Counted from the first letter of the stretch, positions 1-8,754 are shown. The stretch: DNA of 64,000 bases from Holdemania massiliensis (GCF_022440805.1 NZ_JAKNTK010000001.1:2542001-2606000), one strand, 5' to 3'. Translations and numbers: made by a program. Notes: generated from the letters alone by a model not told the origin.

Positions 1-637
1 AGTGCTCACGGACATAATGAATAGCGAGGTTGCCCTGGAAATCTTTGATGCTCTTATCCGCACCCTGATCAAGCAGATACAGAACCAGATCAACATATCC
101 GCCGTAGCTGGCTCTCATCAGTGCTGTGCAGCCGGCATTATCCTGAATGTTGATATCTGCGCCATGTTCGATCAGATATTTGATGACGTCCACCTTGCAT
201 GCCAGAACCGCTTCCATCAGCGCCGTTCTGCCCTTGCTGTCACGAGCGTTCACATTCGCTCCGTTTTCAACCAGATATTCAACGACTTCGCTCTGACCTA
301 AGAAGGAAGCCCGCATCAGCGACGTCCGTCCGTTATCGTCATGAGAATTCACATCGGATCCTGCTTCAACCAGCATCTTGACAATTCCCAGATGACCTTT
401 TTTTGCCGCGCCCATTAACGCCGTCTTATTGTTGACGTCACGAGCCCGAACATTTGCTCCATTATCCAGCAAGAACCGAACGATATCTTCATAACCGCGC
501 TTAGCGCTGCGCATCAAGGCTGTCCGTCCGTCGCCGTTGGATACATTGACGTTGGCCCCTTTGGAAACACACGCACAGACTTTCGCGAAATCGCCGGCTG
601 CCGCCGCATCCCAGAACTCTTTGTTTGTTTGATCCAT
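1..637 (-). CDS. Ankyrin-repeat protein (C-terminus outside window)
   Basis: The gene enters at the window edge, so its C-terminus is missing; 212 codons are visible. After a short N-terminal helix (MDQTNKEFWDAAAAGDF) come about six ankyrin repeats of 33 residues with the usual TALM..A..G....V..LL..GAdvN pattern (for example GRTALMRSAKRGYEDIV). Ankyrin repeats are protein-binding scaffolds. No signal peptide or enzyme domain is visible, so it is probably cytoplasmic and its partner is unknown. The start at 637 has GGAGG upstream. The repeats are similar to one another, which suggests recent internal duplication. The family call is secure; the function is not known. Confidence 0.9.
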   Translation of the reverse strand, partial: MDQTNKEFWDAAAAGDFAKVCACVSKGANVNVSNGDGRTALMRSAKRGYEDIVRFLLDNGANVRARDVNNKTALMGAAKKGHLGIVKMLVEAGSDVNSHDDNGRTSLMRASFLGQSEVVEYLVENGANVNARDSKGRTALMEAVLACKVDVIKYLIEHGADINIQDNAGCTALMRASYGGYVDLVLYLLDQGADKSIKDFQGNLAIHYVREH

Positions 638-902
638 AATGAATTCCTCCTTTTATTTATTCATCAAACATTGAACTTCCTGCGCATCATTCCGAAATTC
701 GGAACCCCCTGTGATCTGCATCAGCAGGAGTATTCCTGAAAACTGAACCTTGTGCCCGATTCCTCAGTAATGGACAGCGATTCAAGATTCCATTTTCAGG
801 CGTAGGCGGATCTGACATGTCGCTCAACTTTGTCTGCCTGAAGCGTTCAGCACCTGAATTTCGCTGACTCTTTCGCTTCCGAAGACAAAAAAGATGGACA
901 GT

Positions 903-1019
903 CTAAATCCATCTTAAAAACAACTGATTTTTTCCCAAAAGAACCCCGCCGAAAACACCTTCAGCTCTATCATCTCCATTTTGAGGGGCAACAAAAACTA
1001 AGCCTTTCTTCTGGTCCAT
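903..1019 (-). CDS. Possible 38-residue peptide
   Basis: A 38-codon open frame starts at ATG 1019, 7 bases after GGAGTG, and ends in TAG. A promoter-like sequence (TTGAAC, 16 bp, TACAAT) lies just upstream. The peptide begins MDQKKGLVFV, has a glycine-rich middle (GVFGG) and ends hydrophobic (NQLFLRWI). I do not recognise it. It could be a leader or a small secreted or signalling peptide, or chance. The ankyrin gene follows 265 bases downstream on the same strand, so the two may share a transcript. Confidence 0.3.
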   Translation of the reverse strand: MDQKKGLVFVAPQNGDDRAEGVFGGVLLGKNQLFLRWI

Positions 1020-1059
1020 GATGTTTCACTCCATTCCGGTCTTGGTTCTTTATAGCTTT

Positions 1060-1087
1060 ATTGTAACCGATTTCATTTTTTGTTCAA
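1060..1087 (-). promoter_or_regulatory. Promoter for the small ORF (and perhaps the ankyrin gene)
   Basis: On the minus strand there is a -35 TTGAAC (1082-1087), a 16-bp spacer and a -10 TACAAT (1060-1065), about 40 bases before the 38-codon frame. The rest of the stretch 638-1127 shows no gene, RNA or repeat that I can support. Confidence 0.45.
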
Positions 1088-1185
1088 GACCTTTCTTGCC
1101 GAATTTCTATGAAAACTATGTTTTCGTTTGTTACATTTTGTAAACTCTTTCATTTTTGTTTTTTCCTGCTTTTTGGACTTCTTTT

Positions 1186-1196
1186 TTCACTGTGAA
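1186..1196. promoter_or_regulatory. Small palindrome upstream of the SIS gene
   Basis: TTCAC-T-GTGAA is a perfect 11-bp palindrome about 40 bases before the SIS-domain start codon and directly before a TACAAT -10-like hexamer (1202-1207). It could be an operator, but one short palindrome is weak evidence. Confidence 0.25.
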
Positions 1197-1235
1197 GTTG
1201 TTACAATGAAATCAAATGAGGAAAAGGAGATTCTT

Positions 1236-1985
1236 ATGGAAGCCTGGAAAAATTACTTCAATGTCATGAACGAAATCATTGCCAAGGTCATGGACAGTCA
1301 GGGCGAGGCCATCATGCAGGCGGCAAAGCTGTGCGCCGACGTATCTGAGCACGGCGGTTTAATCTATGGCTTGGGAGCCGGCCATTCCCACCTGGTGATT
1401 GAGGATGCCTTCTGGCGGGCTGCCACAGTTGCCAACTACGCGGCGCTGCTGGAGCCCAGCGTTACCGGCACCTTTGATATTACCAAAAGCTATTTAATGG
1501 AAAACACATATGAGGTCGGCCGTCACATCGTTGATTATCATCGTGTTACACCCAACGACTGCATCATCATCATTTCCAATTCCGGCAACAACATCGTTCC
1601 GGTTGACGCTGCTCTGCGGGCCCATGAAAAAGGTATTCCCACGATTGCAATCACCGCGGTGGAATACAGCGACTACCTGACGACCAAGCACAAAAGCGGC
1701 AAAAAACTGAAGGATGTCTGCGATATCGTTCTGGACAACTGTTCGCTGATCGGCGATGCCGCGGTCGAAATAGAAGGCTTCCCAATGAAAATCGGCTCGA
1801 CTTCTACCATTCCGGCAGTTTATCTGCAAAACGCGGTACTGACGCAGACCGTAGAACTGCTGGTCCAGCGAGGATTGGATCCAGACGTCTATTTCAACGG
1901 CCACATCGCATTTATGGACGCCTCGGCTGCCGATCACAACGACAAACTTGTCGACAAGTATTTTTACCGCATCCGCAATCTCTGA
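1236..1985 (+). CDS. SIS-domain phosphosugar-binding protein (UPF0309-like)
   Basis: The 249-aa protein matches the UPF0309 group of SIS-domain proteins in length and plan: an N-terminal helix, then YGLGAGHSH, then the sugar-phosphate loop IIISNSGNN at about residues 107-115, then the K-SGKKL segment typical of this family. SIS domains bind or isomerise phosphosugars; the substrate of this group is not firmly known. The open frame begins upstream at 1128, but AAAGGAG sits 6 bases before ATG 1236, so this start is chosen. The gene stands alone and ends in an intrinsic terminator. The family call is firm; the substrate is unknown. Confidence 0.85.
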   Translation: MEAWKNYFNVMNEIIAKVMDSQGEAIMQAAKLCADVSEHGGLIYGLGAGHSHLVIEDAFWRAATVANYAALLEPSVTGTFDITKSYLMENTYEVGRHIVDYHRVTPNDCIIIISNSGNNIVPVDAALRAHEKGIPTIAITAVEYSDYLTTKHKSGKKLKDVCDIVLDNCSLIGDAAVEIEGFPMKIGSTSTIPAVYLQNAVLTQTVELLVQRGLDPDVYFNGHIAFMDASAADHNDKLVDKYFYRIRNL

Positions 1986-2005
1986 TTTTCATAATCGGAT
2001 AAGAG

Positions 2006-2050
2006 AAAACCGCTGATTCTGCCGGATAAGCAGAAAATCTGCGGTTTTTT
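2006..2050 (+). terminator. Terminator of the SIS gene
   Basis: AAAACCGC (2006-2013) pairs with GCGGTTTT (2041-2048), followed by more T. It lies between the SIS gene and the convergent aminotransferase. Confidence 0.75.
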
Positions 2051-2063
2051 TTGCTGCTGTGGT

Positions 2064-3224
2064 TTAGGCTTCCTGCCTATCGCTTTTAGAAAGTACGTGG
2101 ATCAGCCGTTGCGCAGCTTCCTCAATCACGCTGCGGGGCGCTGCGATATTCAGCCTGATAAACGGTTTTTCACATTGGTAGTGGGAACCGCTGCTGCCGT
2201 AGATATGACAGCGGTTTTCAAACAAGTCTACAACCTCGGCGTCGTTATCGCAGCAGCCGCTGCAGTCTACCCATAACAGAAACGTCGATTCCAACCGCAT
2301 CGGCATCAACGGAACATCAGCTTCTTTCAGCATCATTTTAAAAATCTCGGCATTTTGGCTGACATAAGCCTTGGCCTGCTGCAGCCATGTCTCTCCCGCT
2401 GGACTGTAAGCTGCCAGCGCGGCGGTGTGGGAAAAGGTCTGATTATTCATATAGGCCAGACTGTCCCGCTCATGCTGCAGCGCCTGAGCCTGATCGGCAT
2501 CCGGAATAAACACAAAAGAACACTGCATTCCCTGAAGATTAAACGTCTTGCTTGGAGAAAGAATTGTAATGACGTTTTGATCTACAGCGCTGGCCGCCGT
2601 CATCGTTCCATATACCCAGTCCGCATGGATTTCATCCGCCAGCACCGTGACCTGATATTTCCGGCACAGCGAAAGCATCGCATCCAGTTCCTGACGCGTG
2701 AAAACCTTGGAGGTTGGATTGTGCGGCGAACACAGAATAAACAGCCGGACTTCCTGCAGCTTCGCTTCAAAATCGTCCAGATCCAGTTCATAATGATTCT
2801 CCTTCTGGATCAGTTCGTTCATCACGCAGCGGCGCTGGTTCAGTGTGACGACCTTGCGGAAAGGACTGTAGGATGGGTTCTGGATCAAGATTCCGTCACC
2901 CGGCTTGGTGAATGCCCGCAAACACAGAGCAATCGCCGTATTGACGCTGGGGGTGATCTGAATTGTCCGGGGATCCAGCAAGGCTGCGCTGTGTGCTTTT
3001 GCCCAGGCACACACCACCTTTGGCAGTTCCTCATCGAATTGCTGATAGCCGTAAAACGGATGTTCCGCCCGCTCGATGATCGCCTGCTGGATTGCCGGGC
3101 AGCAGGGCAGATCCATATCCGCCAGCGTCATCACCAGCGCATCCTGAGGCCGCTGCGCTGTTTTAACCGCATTATATTTGACACAGTGCGTCCCTTTGCG
3201 ATCATGAATTTCATCAAAGTTCAT
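2064..3224 (-). CDS. PatB/MalY-type PLP aminotransferase (cystathionine beta-lyase-like)
   Basis: A fold-type I PLP enzyme of 386 residues, the usual length for PatB/MalY proteins. These act as C-S lyases (cystathionine to homocysteine, pyruvate and ammonia) or as aminotransferases. Visible features are MADMDLPCCPAI-like N-terminal substrate-loop residues, SPHNPTSKVF with the conserved Asn, LADEIHADWV with the PLP-contacting Asp, and SPSKTFNLQG with the Schiff-base Lys. The start at 3224 follows AGGGAG; 19 further in-frame codons upstream are unlikely to be used. It sits behind the minus-strand gene at 3320, separated by a terminator-like hairpin. The exact substrate cannot be read from sequence. 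Confidence 0.85.
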   Translation of the reverse strand: MNFDEIHDRKGTHCVKYNAVKTAQRPQDALVMTLADMDLPCCPAIQQAIIERAEHPFYGYQQFDEELPKVVCAWAKAHSAALLDPRTIQITPSVNTAIALCLRAFTKPGDGILIQNPSYSPFRKVVTLNQRRCVMNELIQKENHYELDLDDFEAKLQEVRLFILCSPHNPTSKVFTRQELDAMLSLCRKYQVTVLADEIHADWVYGTMTAASAVDQNVITILSPSKTFNLQGMQCSFVFIPDADQAQALQHERDSLAYMNNQTFSHTAALAAYSPAGETWLQQAKAYVSQNAEIFKMMLKEADVPLMPMRLESTFLLWVDCSGCCDNDAEVVDLFENRCHIYGSSGSHYQCEKPFIRLNIAAPRSVIEEAAQRLIHVLSKSDRQEA

Positions 3225-3284
3225 CTTTTTTTCTCCCTCTGTTTTTTCCATTATACCACTCCATCCCCCTTTTTGCGGCAATAG

Positions 3285-3312
3285 AAAATGACCCGCAGTC
3301 AGGTCATTTCCG
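3285..3312 (-). terminator. Terminator-like hairpin after the M15-like gene
   Basis: AAATGACC and GGTCATTT form an 8-bp stem around an 8-base loop. A T-rich tail follows on the minus strand. It separates the M15-like gene from the aminotransferase gene. Confidence 0.55.
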
Positions 3313-3319
3313 TTTTCAT

Positions 3320-4009
3320 TTAGTTTGACTGCTCGTTTGCGTCCTCATCAATCCCTGGAATCGGCCGCAGCTGCGACATCAGCGCCTCCCAGGTCAGCCG
3401 GCCCACGATCCCGTCGGCATTTAAACCCTGATCACGCTGGAAGGCGCGCACCTGCTGATCAAGCTCGCTGTCAAATACGCCGCTGATCTTGGTTATACGG
3501 TAGCCTAGCGCCCACAGTGCATCCTGAGCGACGCAAACTTCTGTATTTTTATCGCCTTTCTGAATCTGCGCAAAGGGTACGAAATCACTGGCTGCTTCGT
3601 TTTGATGATGCAGATGGGCTTCAATCCGGGTGTGTTCCAGATCGGTAATGACATCAAACAATTCCTGGTCTTCCGCCAAAGTGACTAACTGCTGCAGCCC
3701 AGGCAGCGACAGATTGGATCCCAAATCGACCGCTGTTCCCAGCATATGCGTTAAAATCATCGGTTCATCTGCATCCCACGCCCGCCGAAACGCCCGGCTG
3801 ACACGCGGCTTCTGCCCATAGCGGCGGATCAGCTCATTCACTGAATTTAAAAAGCGCCGGGTGGACCAGCCGATCGTACGGCTGTGGGAATTGCGCATAA
3901 ACTCGCCGACAGTCAGCCGGCAGCAGGTCGTATACGGCATGTTGTCCGAACAGCGCAGCGAATACGTTTCCATGTTGTCCGTTTGGTCATTGTATATCAA
4001 AATTCTCAT
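3320..4009 (-). CDS. M15-like peptidase domain with peptidoglycan-binding domain
   Basis: 229 aa in two parts. The N-terminal half resembles peptidase M15 (D-Ala-D-Ala carboxypeptidase) domains: LTVGEFMRNSHS, an Arg-rich SRAFRRAW segment, then THMLGTAVDLG, which has the H-x6-D zinc spacing of the SxHxxGxAxD motif, and a later His cluster (EHTRIEAHLHH). The C-terminal half (about 150-215) is a PG_binding_1 domain (VCVAQDALWALGY ... DGIVGRLTWEAL). No signal peptide is visible, which is odd for a cell-wall enzyme. ATG 4009 has GGAGG 8 bases upstream. It lies divergent to a second peptidoglycan-binding gene. Confidence 0.65.
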   Translation of the reverse strand: MRILIYNDQTDNMETYSLRCSDNMPYTTCCRLTVGEFMRNSHSRTIGWSTRRFLNSVNELIRRYGQKPRVSRAFRRAWDADEPMILTHMLGTAVDLGSNLSLPGLQQLVTLAEDQELFDVITDLEHTRIEAHLHHQNEAASDFVPFAQIQKGDKNTEVCVAQDALWALGYRITKISGVFDSELDQQVRAFQRDQGLNADGIVGRLTWEALMSQLRPIPGIDEDANEQSN

Positions 4010-4147
4010 CGGTTTCACCTCCAGTATACCTTATGCGCTTTGTGGCGAAAGGCCAAGGCCAATGACCAAATGCACCGGCGTTAGGCAGGTTCCCTTTCCC
4101 CGCCGGCCTGGCGTCATACCCTGTTAATGAAAGGAGGATTTACTTTT

Positions 4148-4642
4148 ATGGCTTATGTAATTCGCAGAGGTTATACTGGCTTGGCTGTCAAGAAGATGCA
4201 GCACTATTTAAATGTGCTGCGCACAACGTATCCTGACCTTCCGGTTCTGAAAGAAGACGGCAGCTTCGGTTCAGCGACCGAAAACGCCGTCATGCTTTTC
4301 CAAAGACATACCGGCTTAACCGCCGATGGCATCATCGGAACTTTAACTTGGGATAAGATTATCGCTAAATATAAAGCGAACCCCGATCCAGGACCTGGTC
4401 CGGATCCCGATCCCGGTACGGATCAGCCGCCGCTGGAATACGGCGATACCGGACTGGAAGTCCAGAAAATGCAGAACTATCTGAACAAGCTCACCCTGCC
4501 TTCAACGCCGATTACGGCGGACGGAGTTTTTGGTGCCAAAACCGAAGCCAAGGTCATCGCGTTTCAAAATGCGCACAGTTTGACCCCGGATGGCAAAATC
4601 GGTGAGAAAACCTGGGACAAAATCATCGCTCTGATCGACTAA
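4148..4642 (+). CDS. Protein with two peptidoglycan-binding (PG_binding_1) domains
   Basis: 164 aa: two PG_binding_1 domains, each of about 65 residues with the LxVKKMQxYLN ... DGxFGxxTExAVxxFQ ... DGxIGxxTWDKI pattern, joined by a Pro/Gly/Asp linker (PDPGPGPDPDPG). The domain binds glycan or peptide of the cell wall. There is no catalytic domain and no signal peptide, so how it reaches the wall is unclear. The start at 4148 follows AAAGGAGG. Its second domain resembles the C-terminal domain of the divergent neighbour, suggesting shared ancestry. Confidence 0.85.
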   Translation: MAYVIRRGYTGLAVKKMQHYLNVLRTTYPDLPVLKEDGSFGSATENAVMLFQRHTGLTADGIIGTLTWDKIIAKYKANPDPGPGPDPDPGTDQPPLEYGDTGLEVQKMQNYLNKLTLPSTPITADGVFGAKTEAKVIAFQNAHSLTPDGKIGEKTWDKIIALID

Positions 4643-4645
4643 TGA

Positions 4646-4680
4646 AAAAATCGGGATTCCCAAACGGAGTTCCGATTTTT
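4646..4680. terminator. Bidirectional terminator between convergent genes
   Basis: AAAAATCGG (4646-4654) pairs with CCGATTTTT (4672-4680). T-tracts on both sides suit both the upstream plus-strand gene and the minus-strand lipoprotein. Confidence 0.75.
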
Positions 4681-4684
4681 CTGT

Positions 4685-5188
4685 TTATTTCGGCGGGTTT
4701 TCCGGATGTTCCGCCTGCGATACCGCTTTTTTTACAGTTTCAAGATAGTTTTGAATCGTAATCGTGCATTGCGTCCGCAAATCTTCATTGACCGCTTTGC
4801 CTTCCTCATCAACATCCACGGCCTCTAAACCATGGGTGACAATGTAGTCTTCCAGCGCTTTAATCTGCTGACTCCAGCCTGCGATCGCCTGTTCGCCCAG
4901 CTTATACTGATCGCCCAGCGTTTTCTTCGTCGTATCTTCGGTGATTTCATCAATCGACACCCAGCTGATCTTCCCATCCTTCATCTGCACCGAAACGATC
5001 GGCGTTCCAAACGTCGTGGTTTCCCCTACGATATCACTGGCTTCCGTAATTGCCGGATCAATCGTCGGCGAAACCGTCGGTGCAGCACTGGGTGAAGCTG
5101 AAGGTGTTGGCTGAGGTTTCTTCTGATTCCAGGAACAGCCGGTCAGCCCAGCCAGACACAAAGCGGCGCACAGAATGATTTTCTTCAT
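4685..5188 (-). CDS. Lipoprotein of unknown function
   Basis: 167 aa. The N-terminus is a lipoprotein signal (MKKIILCAALCLAGLTGC) with the lipobox cysteine at residue 18, followed by a Pro/Ser/Thr-rich linker (residues 25-45). The mature domain of about 110 residues contains a beta-rich stretch (VSVQMKDGKISWVSIDEI) and a long helix. It is reminiscent of small FMN_bind-like lipoproteins but has no SGAT flavin-attachment motif, so I do not assign that function. It lies 77 bases downstream of a sensor kinase gene on the same strand and may be part of that unit or its sensory accessory. Confidence 0.7.
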   Translation of the reverse strand: MKKIILCAALCLAGLTGCSWNQKKPQPTPSASPSAAPTVSPTIDPAITEASDIVGETTTFGTPIVSVQMKDGKISWVSIDEITEDTTKKTLGDQYKLGEQAIAGWSQQIKALEDYIVTHGLEAVDVDEEGKAVNEDLRTQCTITIQNYLETVKKAVSQAEHPENPPK

Positions 5189-5265
5189 GAAACAGCCTCC
5201 TTTTCATTCTGCCTTTAGTCTGCCCCGCACCGCGGCGTTCTATCAGCCTGAAATCAAGAAAGCTA

Positions 5266-7206
5266 TTAGGCTGTGAAATCTGCGGACTCCTGCGGCAGTT
5301 CCGCAAACCGAATTTCGATCTTAAACAGATCTCCATCAGCACTGACCTCAATCTGACCTTTCATCAGCGTTACAAACGTTTCCGCAATCGCCAAGCCCAA
5401 ACCGGAACCTTCTGTCGACCGCGAAACATCGCCCCGGACAAACCGTTCGGTCAGCGATCCCGGATCAAATTTCAGTTCGTAATTCGCAATGTTTTTAAAG
5501 CTGATGCAGATCTGTTCCTCGACTCGCTCAATCTGAATATAAACACGGGTATTTTCCATGGAATACTTAATCGCGTTGGTAATCAGGTTATCAAAGACAT
5601 TATACAACCGGCCGCCGTCTGCCAGAATGTAGCCAGGAGTATCGAGGTATTGGATTTTAAACTCCAGCGTGCTGGCTTCAATTTTTTCATCCAGCTCCGC
5701 CAGCGTCTGCATCAGAAGTCCGTTAATTTCCAGCTTCCGCAAATCCATCTGCAGATTGCCGCTGGCCGCCTTGGAAATTTCAAACAGATCCTGAATCAAA
5801 TTCTTTAACCGCACGCTCTTCTGCGTGATGATGCGCACGTAATCACGGGCATATTCCGGCTGAATCTCAGCTTTGGTCAACAGATCCGAGTAGTTGATCA
5901 GCGAGGTGATCGGCGTTTTCAGATCATGGGAAACATTAGTAATCAGCTCAATTTTCAGCTTCTCACTCTTAAGCTGTTCTTCAACCTGATGGCTTACGCC
6001 TTCCCGGATCTTTTCCAAATTATCGCTGACTGGCTGCAGCGGACTGCCTTCGCTCAGCTCAAAGCTTTCGTTCAGCACACCGCTGCGGATATTTTCAACC
6101 TGCTGCGCCAGCGCGGCAGAATCCTGCATGAACAACATCATCCGGCGGATGTAGAGAAACAGCACCAGAAAGGCCGCGGCAAAGATCAGAACAAAGACCA
6201 GAATTCCCATGAAGCCCAAAAACGCGGAGAACATCATCGACCAGAGAATGAAAGCGCAGATGACTTCAAAAACAACCAGAAGCAGAAATTCCGTCAGCCA
6301 TTTTTTCTGATAGCCATACGGACCGCTGATCAAGCGCACCGTCTTCATCGCGGAACTCAGAATATTGTGATGGAATGGCTTTAAGCCATAGAAATGCAGT
6401 TCATTCACCAGCACATACAAGCCCCAAAACAGCACGGTCACCGCCAACGGCAGCGGCAGTCCCAGCGAGAACAGCATCATCATTAAAACTAAGCCCAGCC
6501 CCAGTTTAACCTCAATCCAAAAATTTAACGTCAGCTGCGCCAACCCTTCATTAAATGCTGTGATCGGAGCGCGCTTGAACACCCCATAGGCCAGCGTGAT
6601 AAAAAACAGGCACAGCGAGGAATAAAAGCAAATCTTCAGATTGTTCATCGACTCCTGAAAGTACGTGTAGCTGTAATACATCGGCGTATTGTAAGCCAGC
6701 TGATCGCCGATCACCAGCGCCAGCCGCTCGACTTTTTCCTGTGAATACAGCTTTAACAGGCTGACTGCCATTTCCGCTGTTTCCCGTGTGATCGTCTTCT
6801 GATCAATCAGGAAATACGCTCCGCGATAGGTTATCTGCGGGGTTTCTCCCTGCTGCCACGTCAGCATCATCATGCCCTGACTGCCGTACTGCTGCAAAAA
6901 CTGATCATAAGTCAACTTCAGATCATCGTCGCTGTTGAAATAAATATCATGCTGCTCGACGACATAATGCAGATTGTAATACAGGTCTTCCTGAACCTCT
7001 CCCGACAACGGCGGTTCATCGTAAAGCAGATGCGCCAAATCCTGCAGGCTCTGCTGAATCATCTGTTTGGGATACAGCACCTGATGACCCTGGGTTGAAT
7101 ACAGCGTTTCCACCGTCAGCGCCGAGGTAAACAACAGCCCCGTCAACAGAACGAAAAAAAGCAGGAACGCCAGAAACCCGCTAGTTTTTCTCGATCTTGT
7201 ATCCAA
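5266..7206 (-). CDS. Membrane sensor histidine kinase
   Basis: 646 aa. A transmembrane helix at about residues 12-32 leads to an extracellular region to about 185. Several more helices (about 190-360) follow, then a HAMP-like linker. The HisKA box reads VSHDLKTPITSL with the phospho-acceptor His at about 425, and the ATPase N box (DNLITNAIKYS) and G2 box (GSGLGLAIAE) follow. It would phosphorylate the response regulator at 7181-7876, whose 3' end it overlaps by 26 bases. The only start before residue 49 is a TTG at 7206, so the N-terminus is uncertain. The many membrane helices recall kinases that sense the envelope; the ligand is unknown. Confidence 0.88.
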   Translation of the reverse strand: MDTRSRKTSGFLAFLLFFVLLTGLLFTSALTVETLYSTQGHQVLYPKQMIQQSLQDLAHLLYDEPPLSGEVQEDLYYNLHYVVEQHDIYFNSDDDLKLTYDQFLQQYGSQGMMMLTWQQGETPQITYRGAYFLIDQKTITRETAEMAVSLLKLYSQEKVERLALVIGDQLAYNTPMYYSYTYFQESMNNLKICFYSSLCLFFITLAYGVFKRAPITAFNEGLAQLTLNFWIEVKLGLGLVLMMMLFSLGLPLPLAVTVLFWGLYVLVNELHFYGLKPFHHNILSSAMKTVRLISGPYGYQKKWLTEFLLLVVFEVICAFILWSMMFSAFLGFMGILVFVLIFAAAFLVLFLYIRRMMLFMQDSAALAQQVENIRSGVLNESFELSEGSPLQPVSDNLEKIREGVSHQVEEQLKSEKLKIELITNVSHDLKTPITSLINYSDLLTKAEIQPEYARDYVRIITQKSVRLKNLIQDLFEISKAASGNLQMDLRKLEINGLLMQTLAELDEKIEASTLEFKIQYLDTPGYILADGGRLYNVFDNLITNAIKYSMENTRVYIQIERVEEQICISFKNIANYELKFDPGSLTERFVRGDVSRSTEGSGLGLAIAETFVTLMKGQIEVSADGDLFKIEIRFAELPQESADFTA

Positions 7207-7876
7207 TCCCCCACACCACCTTTATATACCGCGGATTCTTCGGATCAATTTCAATCTTCTCACGAATCCGCCGAATATGGACGGCAACCGTGTTTTCACT
7301 CTGGAAGCTTGTTTCATTCCATACCCGCTCATAGATTTCATCAATTGAAAACACGCGGTTCAGATTGGTTAAAAACAACTCCAGAATCCGATATTCGATC
7401 GGTGTGACCTTGACCGGCTCGCCTTCCAGCGTCACCGTTTTCGCCTCCAAATCAATACTTAACCCACCGACTTCGATCACCGTTCCGGTTTCCGCCGTCG
7501 CCCCCAGCTGCATGTAGCGGCGCAGCTGCGATTTAACCCGGGCAATCATTTCCAAAGGATTAAACGGTTTGGTAATATAATCATCCGCACCGATGTTCAG
7601 ACCCAGCACCTTATCCATGTCCTCCGACTTGGCAGACAGGATAATAATCGGAATGTTGGATGTTTCACGAATGTGCATGATCGCCTGAATCCCATCCATC
7701 CTCGGCATCATCACGTCCATCAGAATGCAGTGAATTTTCTGCTGGTTCAGAATTTCCAGCGCTTCCAGTCCATTATACGCTTTAAAAATTTCATAGCCTT
7801 CGCTCTTAAGATAAATTTCGATCGCGTCGGCGATCTCATGATCATCGTCCACGACTAAGATTTTATAGTTTTCCAT
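7181..7876 (-). CDS. OmpR/PhoB-family response regulator
   Basis: 231 aa: receiver domain (1-118) with the acidic pair VVDDD, phospho-acceptor Asp in LMDVMMPRMDG (about residue 53), and the conserved Thr/Ser (IIILSAKS) and Lys (ITKPFNP). A winged-helix DNA-binding domain follows (about 133-229; TPIEYRILELFL ... VHIRRIREKI). It is the partner of the overlapping kinase. The targets are not visible here. The adjacent lipoprotein gene is a natural candidate because it follows in the same direction. Confidence 0.92.
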   Translation of the reverse strand: MENYKILVVDDDHEIADAIEIYLKSEGYEIFKAYNGLEALEILNQQKIHCILMDVMMPRMDGIQAIMHIRETSNIPIIILSAKSEDMDKVLGLNIGADDYITKPFNPLEMIARVKSQLRRYMQLGATAETGTVIEVGGLSIDLEAKTVTLEGEPVKVTPIEYRILELFLTNLNRVFSIDEIYERVWNETSFQSENTVAVHIRRIREKIEIDPKNPRYIKVVWGIGYKIEKN

Positions 7877-7958
7877 ATTCCCAATCCTTTCCGCTCTTCT
7901 ATTTTATAACCTTACCAAACAATTCTTAAGCGTTTCCATTCTTTTCCTTACAGTTTTC

Positions 7959-8645
7959 TTACAAATCCCCATTTAATAAGGCTTTCCACGTATCGTAGTC
8001 CGGCATGTGGTGACGAATGACCGTGTAAAAGCGCTGGGAATGATTCGGTACGATCAGATGCGCATATTCATGCCATAACACGGAATTAACGCACGCTAAG
8101 GGGTAATGAATCAAATTCAGATTCAGCGTGATTTTGGACTTGGCCGGAATACAGCTGCCCCAGCGGCTTGTCATCCGCCGGTAATGGATCGTCGGAGCAG
8201 CCAGATGATAGTCTGCAATCACCTGATCCCATTTTGGCCGCAGTCGTTCGACTTCGGCTTCCAGGCTGCTCTTGGCAAATTGATCGAAGGCACGCTGCTT
8301 TGTTTCCGGACAGGCATCGGCGCCATAAAGAATTAAGCGATCCGGCTGCAGCCGGGCTTTGCCTTTGCCAATCACCCATTGCAGCTCGACCGGTTTGCCG
8401 TAAACGGCGATCTTTCCGCTGGCCGGTTGGGACTGCTGCGCCTGACGACGGGCCAGCTTTTCCGTATGGGCCTCAATCCAGCTGCGCTTCGCTTCCACAA
8501 ACCGCTGAATTTCTGCATTCGAACAGGCATACGGCGCGCTGATAAGCAATTCATCCGGACTTTTTAAGCGCAGAATCAAATTGCGGATCGGTTTGCGCTG
8601 AACCGATACCCGCAGAATTTTCCCATTGATATTTAAGCTTTCCAT
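7959..8645 (-). CDS. YgjP-like (SprT/M48-type) metalloprotease
   Basis: 228 aa, normal for the YgjP/DUF45 family of predicted zinc metalloproteases. The zinc motif is WHEYAHLIVPNHSQRFY (HExxH plus downstream His) near the C-terminus, preceded by the conserved RMTSRWGSC segment that marks the family. No signal peptide, so it is cytoplasmic. The frame extends 39 codons further upstream, but ATG 8645 has AAAGGAG 7 bases before it. The biological substrate is unknown. Confidence 0.85.
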   Translation of the reverse strand: MESLNINGKILRVSVQRKPIRNLILRLKSPDELLISAPYACSNAEIQRFVEAKRSWIEAHTEKLARRQAQQSQPASGKIAVYGKPVELQWVIGKGKARLQPDRLILYGADACPETKQRAFDQFAKSSLEAEVERLRPKWDQVIADYHLAAPTIHYRRMTSRWGSCIPAKSKITLNLNLIHYPLACVNSVLWHEYAHLIVPNHSQRFYTVIRHHMPDYDTWKALLNGDL

Positions 8646-8690
8646 CGCCGCACTCCTTTTGGGATTCATTATAACATAAAACCGAAGACT

Positions 8691-8724
8691 AGAAAACGGC
8701 GCCAAGGACAGCGCCGTTTCTTTT
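8691..8724 (-). terminator. Terminator of the PadR/DUF4097 unit
   Basis: Minus-strand stem AAACGGCGC / GCGCCGTTT with an 8-base loop and a T-rich tail, between the DUF4097 gene and the protease gene. Confidence 0.7.
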
Positions 8725-8754
8725 CCTGATTTCTTTAAGTTCTTTGCGGTTAAT

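Noticed and set aside
1128..1235. Upstream extension of the SIS-domain frame
   Set aside because: The extra 36 residues are Phe-rich and have no ribosome site; AAAGGAG before 1236 decides the start.
2355..3284. Long plus-strand frame opposite the aminotransferase
   Set aside because: It is the complement of a clear PLP enzyme gene and has no protein-like motif.
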